Below, in pieces: positions 21,831-33,761 of a DNA stretch of 64,000 nt. Under the pieces are notes generated by a model. It worked only from the letters and a program-made list of their open reading frames with translations. It had not been told where the DNA came from and made no database searches. The DNA is from Hexactinellida sp. DTS-2022 (lineage: Eukaryota; Porifera; Hexactinellida): positions 4,774,001 through 4,838,000 of the forward strand of contig JAPNXP010000014.1 of assembly GCA_028753945.1 (NCBI GenBank), read 5' to 3'. The position numbers and the translations under genes are program-made. The number at the start of each line of letters is the position of its first letter. Positions within the stretch are counted from its first letter, which is position 1.

Positions 21831-22080
21831 ATACACAAGCCTGGATATAGTATGTATACGTACGTATATATACGTATATATTTTGATGTATGTTCCGAGT
21901 TGATTGAAGAAACTGGACGGTTTCCAAATCTGAATCTTTACATATAGGAGTAACTTTTCGCTCCTGACAAGTTGAGGGTTTCACTCAAATTTCTCACTCC
22001 TCGCAAATCTATAACGTCATTCTCACATTTTAAGAAGCGTAAAAATTCACTTAATCTAATATAATTCGCACCCTCTAGCA

Positions 22081-22663
22081 CAGGGGTGGGCAAACTTTTT
22101 AGGCCGCGGGCTAAAATGGATAAATGTCATAGTGTTGCGGGCCTGAGAGTGAACATTTCCTATTTAATTAACACATTTTTATTTTATTTGCAGTAGCATT
22201 AATGGGAAATAAATTATCATACTGAGGAAGTATAAACTAATTTGATGACATATTAGCAATTATAAAGAACTAGTGGGAGTTGTGCAGTTGATCCTGCGTT
22301 TTTATTAGTTTATAAAAATTTGGTTCTCTGGCTGAAGTAGCAATATACATAAGCTGAGTAAGGATTTCATCTATCAAAACTGATCTTGACATATTTTTGA
22401 TAAACTTTATCATACCTTCCAATCGTACAGGGATTCCCTATACAGTACAGGGATTTTAAACCTTTTGGCTATTCAGTACAGGCGTACAGGGATTTTTAAT
22501 TTACTAATTATGAGTCAAATAATTCCTAAAGTGATGATAGTATATTCTGCCATGCATTCTGCATTGACCACATAAAGGCACAACTTGGTTTATATATTTA
22601 TTCAAGCGTATGGTAATTCCTCGGGCCGGATCCGGCCCGCGGGCCGTAGTTTGCCCACCCCTG
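22081..22663. mobile_element. hAT-type non-autonomous element
   Basis: Termini CAGGGGTGGGCAAAC and GTTTGCCCACCCCTG (one mismatch-tolerant arm) are flanked by the perfect 8-bp duplication CTCTAGCA (22073-22080 and 22664-22671). An uninterrupted paralogous site is present at 30022-30068. No transposase is present. Confidence 0.95.
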
Positions 22664-22750
22664 CTCTAGCAGATAAAAATCTGAAAATTTAATGGAAATG
22701 TGATACGGATAATAGGTTTTGTCACTCAGCCCTAGTCAACATGTCGCTAG

Positions 22751-22973
22751 CAGAGATGGAACCGGTCGGGATTTTCATGACCCAACCCGACCGGTGCAGT
22801 TGGAAATTTGACCCGACCCGACCGGTCAATCATAGCTAGCAATAATTTATAAATAATACTATAATAGAATAAGAATCTACTGTAGTGTATCGAATAGATC
22901 ATATAGAGATCTCGACCGGCCGGTCAAGTTTCGACCGGTACCCGACCCGACCGGACGACCGGTTCCGTCTCTG
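22751..22973. mobile_element. hAT-type MITE rich in GACCGG
   Basis: Termini CAGAGATGGAACCGGTCGGG and GACCGGTTCCGTCTCTG are flanked by GTCGCTAG and GTCTCTAG (7 of 8). The interior repeats CCCGACCCGACCGG. Confidence 0.85.
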
Positions 22974-23284
22974 GTCTCTAGCATTGGTTTTAGTCATTTG
23001 TGGCTTATTAATTCACTAAAAATCGTTATGAAAATGGTAAACTTCATAAAAACTTTTAAATTAACCGAGGATACAACCAAATTCTGGGAAAGGAACTACA
23101 GTGGAATTTGTAAATAATGGCCACCCTAGGAATTTGCCAAAAGTGGTCGTTATGTAGAGGTAACTCATGTTGATTATGCTCATTGTAATGAGCATGCTCA
23201 TAATAGAGTATAATGAGCATGCTCGTTATACTTTTTATTAGATGGGAGGTAATATTCTAATTTTGAACATTTTTTTTATTCCGT

Positions 23285-23395
23285 TTATCCACAAACGTCA
23301 TATACGTAGAAAAAGATCGCAAAAACGATCGTGATCAGATCGGCGATCATTTGTAAAAGTACGATCAGGATCGCGATCGCGATCGACTAATGCCC
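23285..23395. repeat. GATCG-rich repeat fragment
   Basis: Dense GATCG units (ACGATCGTGATC, GGATCGCGATCGCGATCG), followed by the same downstream sequence (CATATACTCCCTCTGAAGGC) as at 25785. It is a partial copy of the 24775-25770 element. Confidence 0.7.
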
Positions 23396-23599
23396 TAGAC
23401 CATATACTCCCTCTGAAGGCTTTACAACAGTTCCCTCATTATCACTTCACAGAAAGATGTCTCATATGTCATATCATATCTAATACCACATTACAAGGGT
23501 ATACATTCTAGAAAAACTAACTAGATAATACTAAATACTAATGTTCGTATAAACCTAGCTTATAGGAAAAGTAGCTTAACTTGGAAGCACATCATTTGG

Positions 23600-24336
23600 T
23601 CAGTTTAGACCAAACCAATGATTGAATTCATTGTCGGTAAGTTCCTTCCTCTCCACTTTCCCGTTCTTATTTTTGTCCAACATTTTGAAGATCTCTTCAA
23701 TCCCGCCCATGTTACACGCTTTGCCTATGGCCTGATATTCCTCTAAGGTTATGGTCCCGTCATGGTTTTTATCTACTACGTCATACCAGGCACTGTTGAA
23801 TGCATGCAAAACTGTCTCTTCTCCTTTATTATGCTTTGCCACTTCTCGCACTGCCATCGCGGCAATGTCTTTTGCATGTTGTTCCTTGTCTGATTGCTTT
23901 CCAGGTAGAAGCCCCATTGCAGCGGTATACACAACCGTTTCTTCGCGAAGTTTTGCTATCAGTTTTGCATCAGGCTTGAGTTCTTTCTCGATGTTATCAA
24001 CCATTTGGTGCATATCTTCGGGACTCAAAAATCCATTTTTATTGAAGTCAACAATCTTGAACGTTTCTTCCATCCGTTTCAGCCAGGCTTCATTCTTGAG
24101 ATAGTCTTCTACTGTTACATCGCTACCTATTTAGATTAAATTGTCAAAACCACAAACATGCTAGACTTAATTAATTAAATTATAACTCCATACGGACCAT
24201 ACCCACAAAAGGCTTTATGAAATTTTTTCATCTAAATATTCTTTCGGCGAAATTCCCTATATTTTATACATCGACTGATACCGTTATTAATAAAGTTACC
24301 TGGAACAGTAGCTGGAGGGATATTTCCTGCCGCCAT
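23600..24336 (-). CDS. EF-hand protein of the photoprotein / sarcoplasmic Ca-binding group, two exons
   Basis: Exon 1 is 24300-24336 (M A A G N I P P A T V P plus one base). Exon 2 is 24126 down to 23600. The donor is CCAG/GTAAC and the acceptor AAATAG, phase 1, giving 187 residues. EF-hand loops: residues 39-50 (DFNKNGFLSPED), 131-142 (DKNHDGTITLEE) and 163-174 (DKNKNGKVERKE). The second hand is degenerate, as in the aequorin/obelin and luciferin-binding-protein family. The segment AWYDVVDKNHDGTITLEEY and the C-terminal HWFGLN resemble photoprotein counterparts, and the length is the same. A calcium buffer or sensor is the safe call. Light emission is possible but unproven, because the N-terminal coelenterazine-site histidine of aequorin is not conserved. 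Confidence 0.85.
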
Positions 24337-24774
24337 TTGATTCTTCAAGATACAAATAAAGAAACGAATCTGATATAATAATGTACGCTGCTAACACAAC
24401 TGTAGTGTTTTCTCCTATTGTAACCTTATATACACTCGTCTTTGTGTGCCTATAATTGGAAATTAAATCCGATGTACGTAGTTGTTGATTCTATTCTTCA
24501 CCATGAGTTTAATTGCATCATACACCAACCAAGAGAGCATAGATTTCTAACTATAGGCTGTTGTGTTCTATCAGGCAGCACAACCGATGCGGCAGGTATA
24601 CTGCGAGCGCCGTACTTTTCAAATTGAACTCCAAATTCGGCGTATTTATCACACAATACGCACTAAGATGCAACGAGTTTTTTATTCTATTATTTAATTT
24701 ACATCATGTACGTATAGGGAAGTTGATTAATCCTGATTAAAAGTGTGTAGCTGGTTTAGATATAGATAGCACAC

Positions 24775-25770
24775 TAGGATCGCACGATCACGACCGCGAT
24801 CCATTTTTGACGATCGGAGAGGGATCGGCGATCATATGTTACTTGAGGATCTAATTGGAGATCGCGATCGTTTTTCCACCCGGAAAATTTCGATCCTCGC
24901 ACTCCGATCTTTTGAAAATCTGATAAATAATAAAATGTTAGTTGAATCTCAGTATTGACTACCAGCCCTTTCCCAAGATATGGAATGATCATACCACCAT
25001 TGGAAATTTGATAAATCAACTTAAGGATCACTATATTAAAGTTTCTGTGAAGAGGATTGTGGCTGGTTATTCATTTTTCTCTCTACTATTTTTATACTGA
25101 TATAATATTCTAATTTGAACATTTTTTGATTCCGTTTATCCACCAACGTAATATAGAAAAAGATGGCAAAAACGATCGTGATCGGATCGGCGATCATTTG
25201 TAAAAGTACGATCAGGATCGAGTTCGCGATCGACTAAGTCGATCGCCAAAAAATTGATCGCGATCTCGATCCCGATCGCATTTTTACAAATGATCGCCGA
25301 TCCGATCGCGATCATTTCTTATTTGCCGTAGTAACTGTTCAGGATGCTCAGGTTTCAACCTGACCAACTTTTAAGAAACAGTGAAGTTAGATTTTCAACA
25401 AACTGAACAATATTTTATACCTTGATACGGGCCTGTTTTATGGATAAATTGAATTTATAATTGTATTCAATTTAAATACATCTGTGTTTAACAAATTTGG
25501 TGGTTTGGTGGCGTTAGCCACCAAAAGTCTTTCTGGGATGTAGTAATTCGAAATTTAAAGAAAGGCCTTATGATTCATACTGAGATTTGACAAGTGCTTT
25601 GTTATTAATGAATTTAATTGCCAACCTTTTCAAAGAAGATCGAAATGTAGGATCGAAAATATATGCAAAAAAACGATCGCGATCTCCATTTCGATCGTTC
25701 TGCAAAATATGATCGACGATCCTGCTTCGATCTTCAAAATAGGATCGCGATCTTTGATCGTGCGATCCTA
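24775..25770. mobile_element. Element with TAGGATCGCACGATCA ends and GATCG-rich arms
   Basis: The left end CACTAGGATCGCACGATCA and the right end TGATCGTGCGATCCTAATG are inverted repeats about 990 bp apart. Several internal blocks are near-continuous GATCG/CGATC. It has no coding capacity. A target duplication could not be fixed, and the region may hold two overlapping copies. Confidence 0.6.
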
Positions 25771-27430
25771 ATGCCCTACCTAGACCATATACTCCCTCTG
25801 AAGGCTTTACAACAGTTCCCTCATTATCACTTCAACAAAAAGATGTCTCAAATCATATCCACAGTGGTTCAAATGGTCAAATCAGGGGAAGCAGGCATTT
25901 CCTTTCGAGTTAGACCTACTAAATGTATTATCGATGTATTCATTGTATAGTATATGGCCCCTCATAAATCGATTGGGAAAGTCAGAAAATTTGTATGGAT
26001 TCAGGTTAATTAACTATGACGTCATCATAAAATTGTGTAAATGTTATTTTCAGGGGTGTGAAGGTCCACAGGGGAAATAGTCATTTCCTTTCGAGAAAGA
26101 TCCGTTAAATATTGTAAATAGTATATGGAAACTATTAATATTAAGTAAGTTAGAGTAGTGAGTCACTATCCAATAAGCTATTAAAAATTATATCTTGTAT
26201 TAAGTATTAAAGTCGGTTTCGGAAAAATTATATTCCTCTAAAAACTGTCGAGTGAAATCAAAGAGATTTTCACATGATTGCAACAAATCAAAGGCTTCCT
26301 TGTTATCCATTCACGGCGAATTAATTAAAAGGAATAGAATTATAGTAAATATATTCACGGTGAGATAATGTTTTAGCATGAAGTTTTTCAATTAAGCGAA
26401 TTTTAAAAATATTAAATCACGATGACGCATGATTCACGCGATGAGTAGCATTTGGTGATGTTTTGACCGACAGGTAGATATTATTTCTCTCCACATCTGG
26501 TTGAATTTTGAATAATTATCAAACATATTGTGTGAGTTGTAGACTTGTTGTCAATAAGTCGATTTTCGGGATTTATAAAGGTGAAATTGCCTCAGCCTCA
26601 TAATTGGTGTGAATCTTTTCCAAAAACTAAAAATTTTTCCCGAGGCACGTAAATTACCCTATATACAATAAATATGCTTAGGGAGTATTCTAGGCTATTG
26701 AATAAATCTTGGACATAGAAACATAAATTTACGTTCATATTTGTGGAAATTCACTATCGAAACCGGCGGATTAAAAGAGTCAAAATTTACACTTAGGTCA
26801 ACCTGTGGCAATCTGGAATTAAGACTATTCGATTCTATATTGAATAAGCTTTCAAATATAACCGATGGTATTACACGCAACCTAACGCATCGAAATTGCG
26901 GTAACAGAGAATAAGAGATCGGACAGGGAAAACAATTGAAATAGGACAGGGTGAGAAAATGGGTTTAACAGAAAAACGACTACAATTATCTACTTATAGT
27001 TTCTTCCATTAAATAGCAGGGAAAAAATTGGTCTAAGTGAAATATCAAATAACGTACATTGTATTGCCTGGGTAAAGTTAATGACAACAAACAGGACTAT
27101 ACTCTGATACCATTTTGTAGACTGATGGAAAAACACTATTATGCTAAAATTCAAAGTCCTATAATCCAATCAAACATCTCAGGATATTAGTTAATTAGAA
27201 CAAGCCGTAACGTAGGTCACGAACAACCTTATTAGGATCTCTACATTATATTTAATTCCAATTTAGGTCAAAATACTATAAGTTACAAACTGGACAAGTA
27301 AAGTTAGCAGTGAAATCGATATTTACCATATACGCAGTATGCATTCGAAGCATGTTGTAAAATATGATACTAGTAGTATACTTGTTTTCTCTTCCCATAC
27401 GTTTCATCTTCATGTTCTTGGCATTAAAAT
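25771..27430. other. Non-coding AT-rich interval
   Basis: It starts with an 80-bp duplicate of 23400-23480 (CATATACTCCCTCTGAAGGC...). Beyond that, no reading frame, RNA or element with recognisable ends can be supported. Confidence 0.5.
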
Positions 27431-27456
27431 ACTCAGGAATATTGTATTTAATTTAA

Positions 27457-27589
27457 CTAAACCTTGTTAGTACGAACACTTTTTCAGTTCCCTTCAAGCC
27501 TTTTCAATGCAATTGATATTGGTTAAAATACTAATTCCGGATAAGGCGAACGCATTTACCCTGGTGTTCGTACTAACGAGGTTATACTG
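27457..27589. mobile_element. pogo-like MITE inside a duplicated block
   Basis: It runs from AAACCTTGTTAGTACGAACA to CTAACGAGGTTATACTG. The flanks match those of the copy at 17892-18031. Confidence 0.7.
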
Positions 27590-27671
27590 TAATTGAAGAT
27601 TAATTTTAGGAATTATTCAATAGAAATCTGATACATTGGTTATCGAGGCTCAACCGACACCTTAGGAAAAA

Positions 27672-28480
27672 AATTGCAGCTGTGCCGACGCATTTTCCTT
27701 TGGAGTCACTATATTTTGGTGGTTGGTTAATTGATAGTGCCTCCAAAGGGAAATACTTTCGGCACAGCTGCAATTTTGGATTTTTTTCGCCATGTCATCA
27801 TAACTATGAAGGTGTTAAACCATTTCGGAATGTAGTGACCCTTAGTGAGTTGGAAGTTTCGTTTTCGCTCACTTCATTTCAAAGATATTCAAGTTTGTGT
27901 CGAATATAATAAGTGATGTGTCAGCATTTTTTATGTGCGTGTTTGGTGTTCATCCAACACCTACCAAGTACCAACCCATTCGAAATATATAATTCATAAA
28001 ATTGTAAAGACACATTTTTTAACGATGTCATCATCACCTCAAAATGTGTCCAAAAAATTGTAATAAGGCTTCGTGACCCCAGGTGCACATCTGTAACCCA
28101 TGAGACACCTATGCTGTAATTGGGCTTTTAGTTAATTAAACTCTGTTCTGTGGAGCGGATACGGACCAATAAAAAATCTAAAATTGCAGCTGTGCCGACG
28201 GATTTCCCTTTAAGGGCACAATCTTTTGGTGGCCACTGGTTGGGTAATTGATAGTGCCTCCAAAGGAAATGCTGTCGGCACAGCTGCAATTTAGATTTTT
28301 TCAGCCATGTCATCATCACTATGAAGGTGTTAAACCATGTCAGAAAGGTGTTTCGAAAAGGTAACGGCCCTTAGTCGGAAGTTTCATTTTAGCTCACTTC
28401 ATTTCAGAGTTATTCAAGTTTCATTCGAATATAATAGGTGATGAGTCAGCAATTTTACGTGCGTGTTGGGTCTACCATGG
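27672..28480. repeat. Tandem pair of large imperfect hairpins (GCAGCTGTGCCGAC family)
   Basis: Each copy (27672-27790 and about 28172-28300) is an inverted repeat. One arm reads AATTGCAGCTGTGCCGAC...CCTTTGGAG and the other reads it back (CTCCAAAGG...GTCGGCACAGCTGCAATT). About 150 bases of 3' flank (ATGAAGGTGTTAAACCAT...) are duplicated too. Related hairpins lie just upstream of the NHL genes at 35013 and 45664. Confidence 0.8.
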
Positions 28481-28611
28481 CCTACTAAATACACGGCCTG
28501 CTAAGTTCCCGAAATGAAACATAAAATAGCAGGCCATTATCTTATGCAACCATAATCTGTTTTATGTTAAGTCAAATACTGAAAGAATTAATATTAATTA
28601 ATTACGTCAGT

Positions 28612-29400
28612 CATGGCCTACTTAATATACGGCTATATATGTCGCCGAGAAGGCCATAAAACAAAGAGGCGAGTTTCTAATTTTAATTCTAGGATAAACT
28701 ATGCCTCCTATTGTTGTTATTTGGGTTGTATATGGGGTAATCAACCATTGCGAGTCAAATGGAACCACTTTTGAGAATCTCAGATTTGTGGTTAAGCTAT
28801 TTAGGCGCCATTTAATGATGATACCTCAAATATACAAAAATTTACAATTCGAGTCTAAACTAAAGAACTACAAGAAAATGAAAATAATTTGCTAATATAG
28901 GTACTTAGAAACATTTTCCGAATATATAATGAGAATGAATATATATATACCAGCAATTATATACGTTTTATGGACGAAAATAGTAATTGTAATTCGGATA
29001 ATACTTGTATTTTAGCATGTAGTTGCTTTATAATTTTAAAATTTTTTAGAATGTCGCCATTTTGTGATTTAGTAGCCTTTGGGGTATGAAATATATCCCT
29101 ATTTTAGTATTCCTATTATAAAATTATTAGAAAGTAGGAAGTAACTGAAATTTATGTATTTGTGAAAAAAAAATCATTTTACCAAAATTGTTACAGTCAT
29201 CATTAAATGGCGCCTAAATAGCTTAACCACAAATCTGAGATTCTCAAAAGTGGTTCTAATGGACTCGCAATGGTTGATTACCCCATATACAACCCTAATA
29301 ACAACAATAGGAGGCATAGTTTATCCTAGAATGAAAATTAGAAATTGGCCTCTTTGTTTTATGGCTTTCTCATATATAGCCATATATTAAGTAGGCCATG
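28612..29400. mobile_element. Foldback element with long (about 220 bp) terminal inverted repeats
   Basis: CATGGCCTACTTAATATA... at the left is mirrored by ...TATATTAAGTAGGCCATG at the right. The arms extend through ATGCCTCCTATTGTTGTTAT to GGCGCCATTTAATGATGA. The 7-bp duplication CGTCAGT lies at 28605-28611 and 29401-29407. There is no coding capacity. Confidence 0.9.
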
Positions 29401-30297
29401 CGTCAGTATATTAACAGTGCAAGAGTATTTTTGCAGAAAGGAAATATCATCACATAATCTGTCGATGTTACAGGTAAACAATTTAGTTAAAATTCAATCA
29501 AACTTAATACCCATGCACAAACTGCAACAAGTATGCTGAACATGAATATCGAACTTACAAATTTATATAGTGAATATTTATTATTGTTGTCTACAATTGA
29601 TAAAAGTGATACCGCTTAGTTGTTGAGTGATTTGTCGCGGAGCGACTGAGACCAATGGGCTCGTATCTACTAATATTAAATCAATGTGATCTACTAGTCC
29701 CTAAATATGATTTCCCATTTCCCATTCGCCAATAGTAAATTTCATATGGATATAGTTAACTAATCTCGAGATTTTAACAATATTACCATATATGGAAAGG
29801 TGTGAAAATCGCATAACTTACATTCCACAAATATTTTCGATAAACCAATATGACCGTTGGACTCCCAAAATATGACTTCCTATACGACAATAATACATTA
29901 CCTGTGTCTAGCATTAGCAGATTACGGGATATCAATAAGTAACAATACTGTTTTAGGCCTACGCTAATTTTACCGTAAAACGAAGTTTACAGTCCCTATA
30001 TTAAAGAAGTCCCTGGTATAATATAATTCGCACCCTCTAGCAGATAAAAATCTGAAAATTTAATGGAACATATATACATTAATGATGCGCACATGTTTTG
30101 TCACTCATTATCGAATGATGTCGTAATCATTAAAATTGTCACAATTATAATTTGACTATTTTAATAAACCTATTTACCTGATAATTTAACCTTAGAAGAA
30201 GCGACCTAGCAAGCGAAGCGTGCTAATTACCAATAATGCCATAGGTTTCAATTATTATTGACTAGTTAAATTAATTACAAGTGACTACACATATAAA

Positions 30298-31194
30298 ATG
30301 GCTGTTAGTATACCGTTACCCAATTACACTGTATATAATGGTATGCACTTCCCACCTTTCACAACTCCAGAATGGTTAACAGAAATCAGTACAAAGTTCC
30401 AACCTCGAGACACAGACATATTCCTTGCTACCTATCCCAGGTCTGGCACTACCTGGCTACAACTCATTCTTCATCAACTCAAATCTAAATGCCCACTTGA
30501 AATGGGAATATTTAACTACTCGCCTTTCATTGAGATACCAATTTGTTCCTCGATTGAAGAAAGGGAATTACGCTTTCCGAACAGAACTTATCCAATAATG
30601 AGAGAAGTGGAGGCTATTCCACCTCCCCGCGTATTCAAAACCCATCTCCCTTATCCCATGGTACCGAATAATCCTAAAACTAAGTACATCTATTGTCTGA
30701 GGAATCCTAAGGACTGTCTGGTATCTCTCTATCATCATACTTGTGGGAAGGCCATTTTCGATTACAATGGCACTTTTGACCATTTCTTTGATTTGTTCAT
30801 TGCAGGTCAAGTTGAATACGGCAGTTGGTTCGATCATGTGCTTGGTTGGTGGTCACACAGAGAAGAGCCTAACTTGCTTATTCTCTCTTATGAAGAGTTG
30901 CATAGGAATTTCAGACTGACTGTAACTAAGTTAGCTGAGTTTGTTGAGTTGCCTCTGAGTGAAGAACTGTTTGCACAGATTGAGAAAGAGACCAGTTTGC
31001 ATGCTATGAAGAGTAACGAGTTTGTTTCGCTCAGGAAGGGAATTAAGCCAGGGAAAGAGGATAATGCTCACATTCGTAAAGGGATTATCGGAGATTGGAA
31101 GAATATATTGAATCCAGAGCAAGACAAGAAATTGGATGGTCTGATTGCTGACAGAATAATACCATCCCTCAGGGAACTACTCATTTTCACCTAA
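30298..31194 (+). CDS. Cytosolic sulfotransferase, copy 2
   Basis: A 298-residue paralogue of the gene at 20230-21129. Motifs by residue: PAPS 5' loop 46-53 (YPRSGTTW), catalytic His116 region (KTHLPY), 3'-phosphate site from about 135 (RNPKDC), and RKGIIGDWKNIL at 260-271. The C-terminal 110 residues are almost identical to copy 1, whereas residues 58-160 differ more. That pattern suggests gene conversion of the 3' half or selection on the acceptor-binding part. The start is clean, with no upstream in-frame extension. The substrate is unknown. Confidence 0.94.
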   Translation: MAVSIPLPNYTVYNGMHFPPFTTPEWLTEISTKFQPRDTDIFLATYPRSGTTWLQLILHQLKSKCPLEMGIFNYSPFIEIPICSSIEERELRFPNRTYPIMREVEAIPPPRVFKTHLPYPMVPNNPKTKYIYCLRNPKDCLVSLYHHTCGKAIFDYNGTFDHFFDLFIAGQVEYGSWFDHVLGWWSHREEPNLLILSYEELHRNFRLTVTKLAEFVELPLSEELFAQIEKETSLHAMKSNEFVSLRKGIKPGKEDNAHIRKGIIGDWKNILNPEQDKKLDGLIADRIIPSLRELLIFT

Positions 31195-31880
31195 GTTTTT
31201 ATTTATTTATTTTATTTTTTGTTTTACAAGTTATTTAAAGTTAAATATCATTATCGTTGTCTACCCTATCTAAAGTAGGATCTCAAACTTTTGTTACAAA
31301 TTACAGTAATATCTGGCGACCACTATACTGAAATATACCTACAGAAAACAATGTATTAGTTTAATTGTCATGAGATGAGCCACGCACTAGTATGAGGACT
31401 AGGCGCTCTATTTGACCCCAACTCATGGAGATGTTATGTGTGTGGTTTCGTCCCATTGCAGGGACTCATCAGGAGGGTAACCCTCGACCACCATGCGTAC
31501 TTTCGGCCCTAGTGCCTCATGCTACAAATTCCTTTGTAGTGTCCCGTACTGGCACCTATATAAGTTATCCCTCTCAAGGTCATGTACTCCTGATGGTCTA
31601 GTGATGCCCTGTGACACGTTCATTAATGGAATTATTGTTGCGGTCCCTCTGACCCCAGTTTGATAACAGCTGTTATAAGACCTACCAATAACATAAGAAA
31701 TATGGACTATAGAATACTGATAGTTTATAATATTTAGACTTAGTGTGTTTTCTAATGGTCCTATTGTCCAAGGGGTTCCGAGCATGTACAGTTAATATGT
31801 CTCCAAAACTTGATAAAGTTTCGTGGCAAATTAGGGGATTTATAAATTAGCTAGTACGTAGTTAATGATAGTTATCTAAG
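31195..31880. other. Intergenic interval without recognised feature
   Basis: The stretch at 31380-31640 is less AT-rich than its surroundings, but all six frames are broken. No terminal repeats or RNA fold could be supported. Confidence 0.4.
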
Positions 31881-32531
31881 ATGCATTCCAAAGTCCCTGA
31901 CTTTAGCACTCCAGATTTAGGTCCAGAATCCCTAAAGCTAGCAGACAAGTTCTATCCTCCCTCCGAGGATACATATCTCCTATTAGATTCTATTGAGAAG
32001 GATTTCTATGCAATCCATCAGTCTGACCCTCTCGTATGTCTTGAGATAGGTTGTGGCTCTGGAATAATATCCTCGTTCTTAGCCAGGAATCTGGGGCCGC
32101 ATCGCCTCTATATAGCCACTGACATAAATCCATACGCGTGTATTGCCACCAAACACACTTCTCAATTTAACCAGTGTTCACTGCAAATAGTCAACACTGA
32201 CTTGGTAGCAGGCTTGAGTCTACACAAGAGTGTGGACTTGTTAGTATTCAACCCTCCGTACGTAGTGACGTCAGAGGCTGAGGTGGGGGGGCGTGGCATC
32301 GAGGCCTCCTGGGCGGGAGGGACAAACGGTAGAACTGTGACGGACAGACTTCTGGCTAAAGTCCCTACTCTGTTGTCCGCAAATGGAATGTTCTATTTGC
32401 TGCTAATCAAGCAGAACAAGCCAGAGGAGGTGACGTCATACCTGAAAGGATTTGGTTTTAATGGAGAGCTGGTGCTGGAGAGGAGAGCTGCCAATGAACA
32501 CTTGATGGTTTATAGATTCCAAAGGGATTAA
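31881..32531 (+). CDS. N6AMT1: HemK-type glutamine methyltransferase (N6AMT1/HEMK2)
   Basis: A complete intronless 216-residue Rossmann methyltransferase. The conserved YPPSEDTYLLLD precedes SAM motif I (EIGCGSG, residues 55-61). ATDINPYAC carries the ribose-binding Asp81, and the catalytic NPPYVV motif is at 124-129. In animals this enzyme, activated by TRMT112, methylates the GGQ glutamine of release factor eRF1 and also acts on histone H4 lysine 12. The downstream GGRGIEASWAGGTNGR segment is family-typical. Start and length agree with other animal N6AMT1 proteins (about 214 residues). Confidence 0.96.
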   Translation: MHSKVPDFSTPDLGPESLKLADKFYPPSEDTYLLLDSIEKDFYAIHQSDPLVCLEIGCGSGIISSFLARNLGPHRLYIATDINPYACIATKHTSQFNQCSLQIVNTDLVAGLSLHKSVDLLVFNPPYVVTSEAEVGGRGIEASWAGGTNGRTVTDRLLAKVPTLLSANGMFYLLLIKQNKPEEVTSYLKGFGFNGELVLERRAANEHLMVYRFQRD

Positions 32532-32879
32532 TCGGTTGCTATGCTTACTTATCCAGTCTTTGTTTTATAATACGTACTCTTGTACTTCAACAGGCCTATA
32601 TTATTCATAAATACATGTTATTAGAAATATGAATATTGATTCTCCTCTTCAGGTTTCCACTTTCCACACTAACCTTGTAATTTACAAATTGTTAACATGA
32701 GGGGACTGAAACAAACAGAAAATCCTTTAAACACCGAAGTTGCACTCACCATGCACAAGTTCCTATTTAATTAACAGCGAATTACCCAACAATGGAATTC
32801 CAATTACCCATTGCAGTAACCATAGAGACGAATTCCTAGACTTGACTAAACTATTCTCAGATCAGATCAGAGAGTAGTA

Positions 32880-33640
32880 GAGATTAAGCGCATGAGCTTA
32901 ACTCGGTTGGAAGAATTGAAACCAGAAGTAAAGATATCTCTCGCTGTTTTTGATGCTATGGATCTTAAATCGTTGAAATTAACTTTTGCAGCTAAATCTA
33001 ATTCGAATAGTTTTTATATTTTTATATTGAAATAAATTTAATATTTCAGTTGACATTTTTTTTAAATTAAAATCATATGTGATAAATTCGCCCATGATAA
33101 TCCCTAAGCTCATCCCCTGGACACATTTCTAGAGGCACGAATGTCTAAAAATTTTTAGCTCGCTCGCTACGCTCGCTCATTTTTCATAAAAAAACATACA
33201 TATCATTATCCTATATCTCGTATAGTAGCATCGCCGCACCCCAAAAGTACCAAATAAAAATTTATTAACAGTATTTGTGATAATTATTTTCTTCAAAAAT
33301 AACATTATTTGTAATACAATGCATATCTAGTAACGGGAATATAAGCAAATATAATTTCAAAAAAATCACTGGATTTTCGATGAAGTCCAAATATCCCTGA
33401 ATAGTTTGCAAGTATGTATGACAAGTTCATCGTAGCTCCATTGTTTTTAGATAAATTCTGATAGATGGAAAGCTGCCTCCCTGAAAAATTGGTTGCCCCC
33501 CAGTTCGAAAAACCTGGCGCCGCGCATGGTTGTTGTTTGTTTGTGTTCATGTTGTATTTGTATTTGTATTTGTATTTGTATTTGTATTTGTATTTGTATT
33601 TATATTTATATTTGTATTTGTGTTTATGTTTGTGTCTTGT
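32880..33640. repeat. Leading block of the NHL tandem unit plus TATTTG microsatellite
   Basis: TTAACTTTTGCAGCTAA and following sequence recur at 38400 and 48115. At 33543-33630 a TTTGTA hexanucleotide is repeated more than ten times. Confidence 0.65.
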
Positions 33641-33761
33641 ATAGATTTTGCTTTTAATATTACAATCATACAAGGAATATTACTAGGGGATAACTAGATT
33701 ATTGCACAATAATACAAATACTATAGCAAACTAATTCTAAAACAAGACATGGCATATTATG

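Noticed and set aside
31380..31640. Possible structured RNA or LTR fragment
   Set aside because: Composition differs from its surroundings, but no paired ends, long stem or second copy in the window could be found.
33305..33673. 122-residue open frame with KYKYKY run
   Set aside because: Product of the TATTTG microsatellite and the NHL flank repeat.
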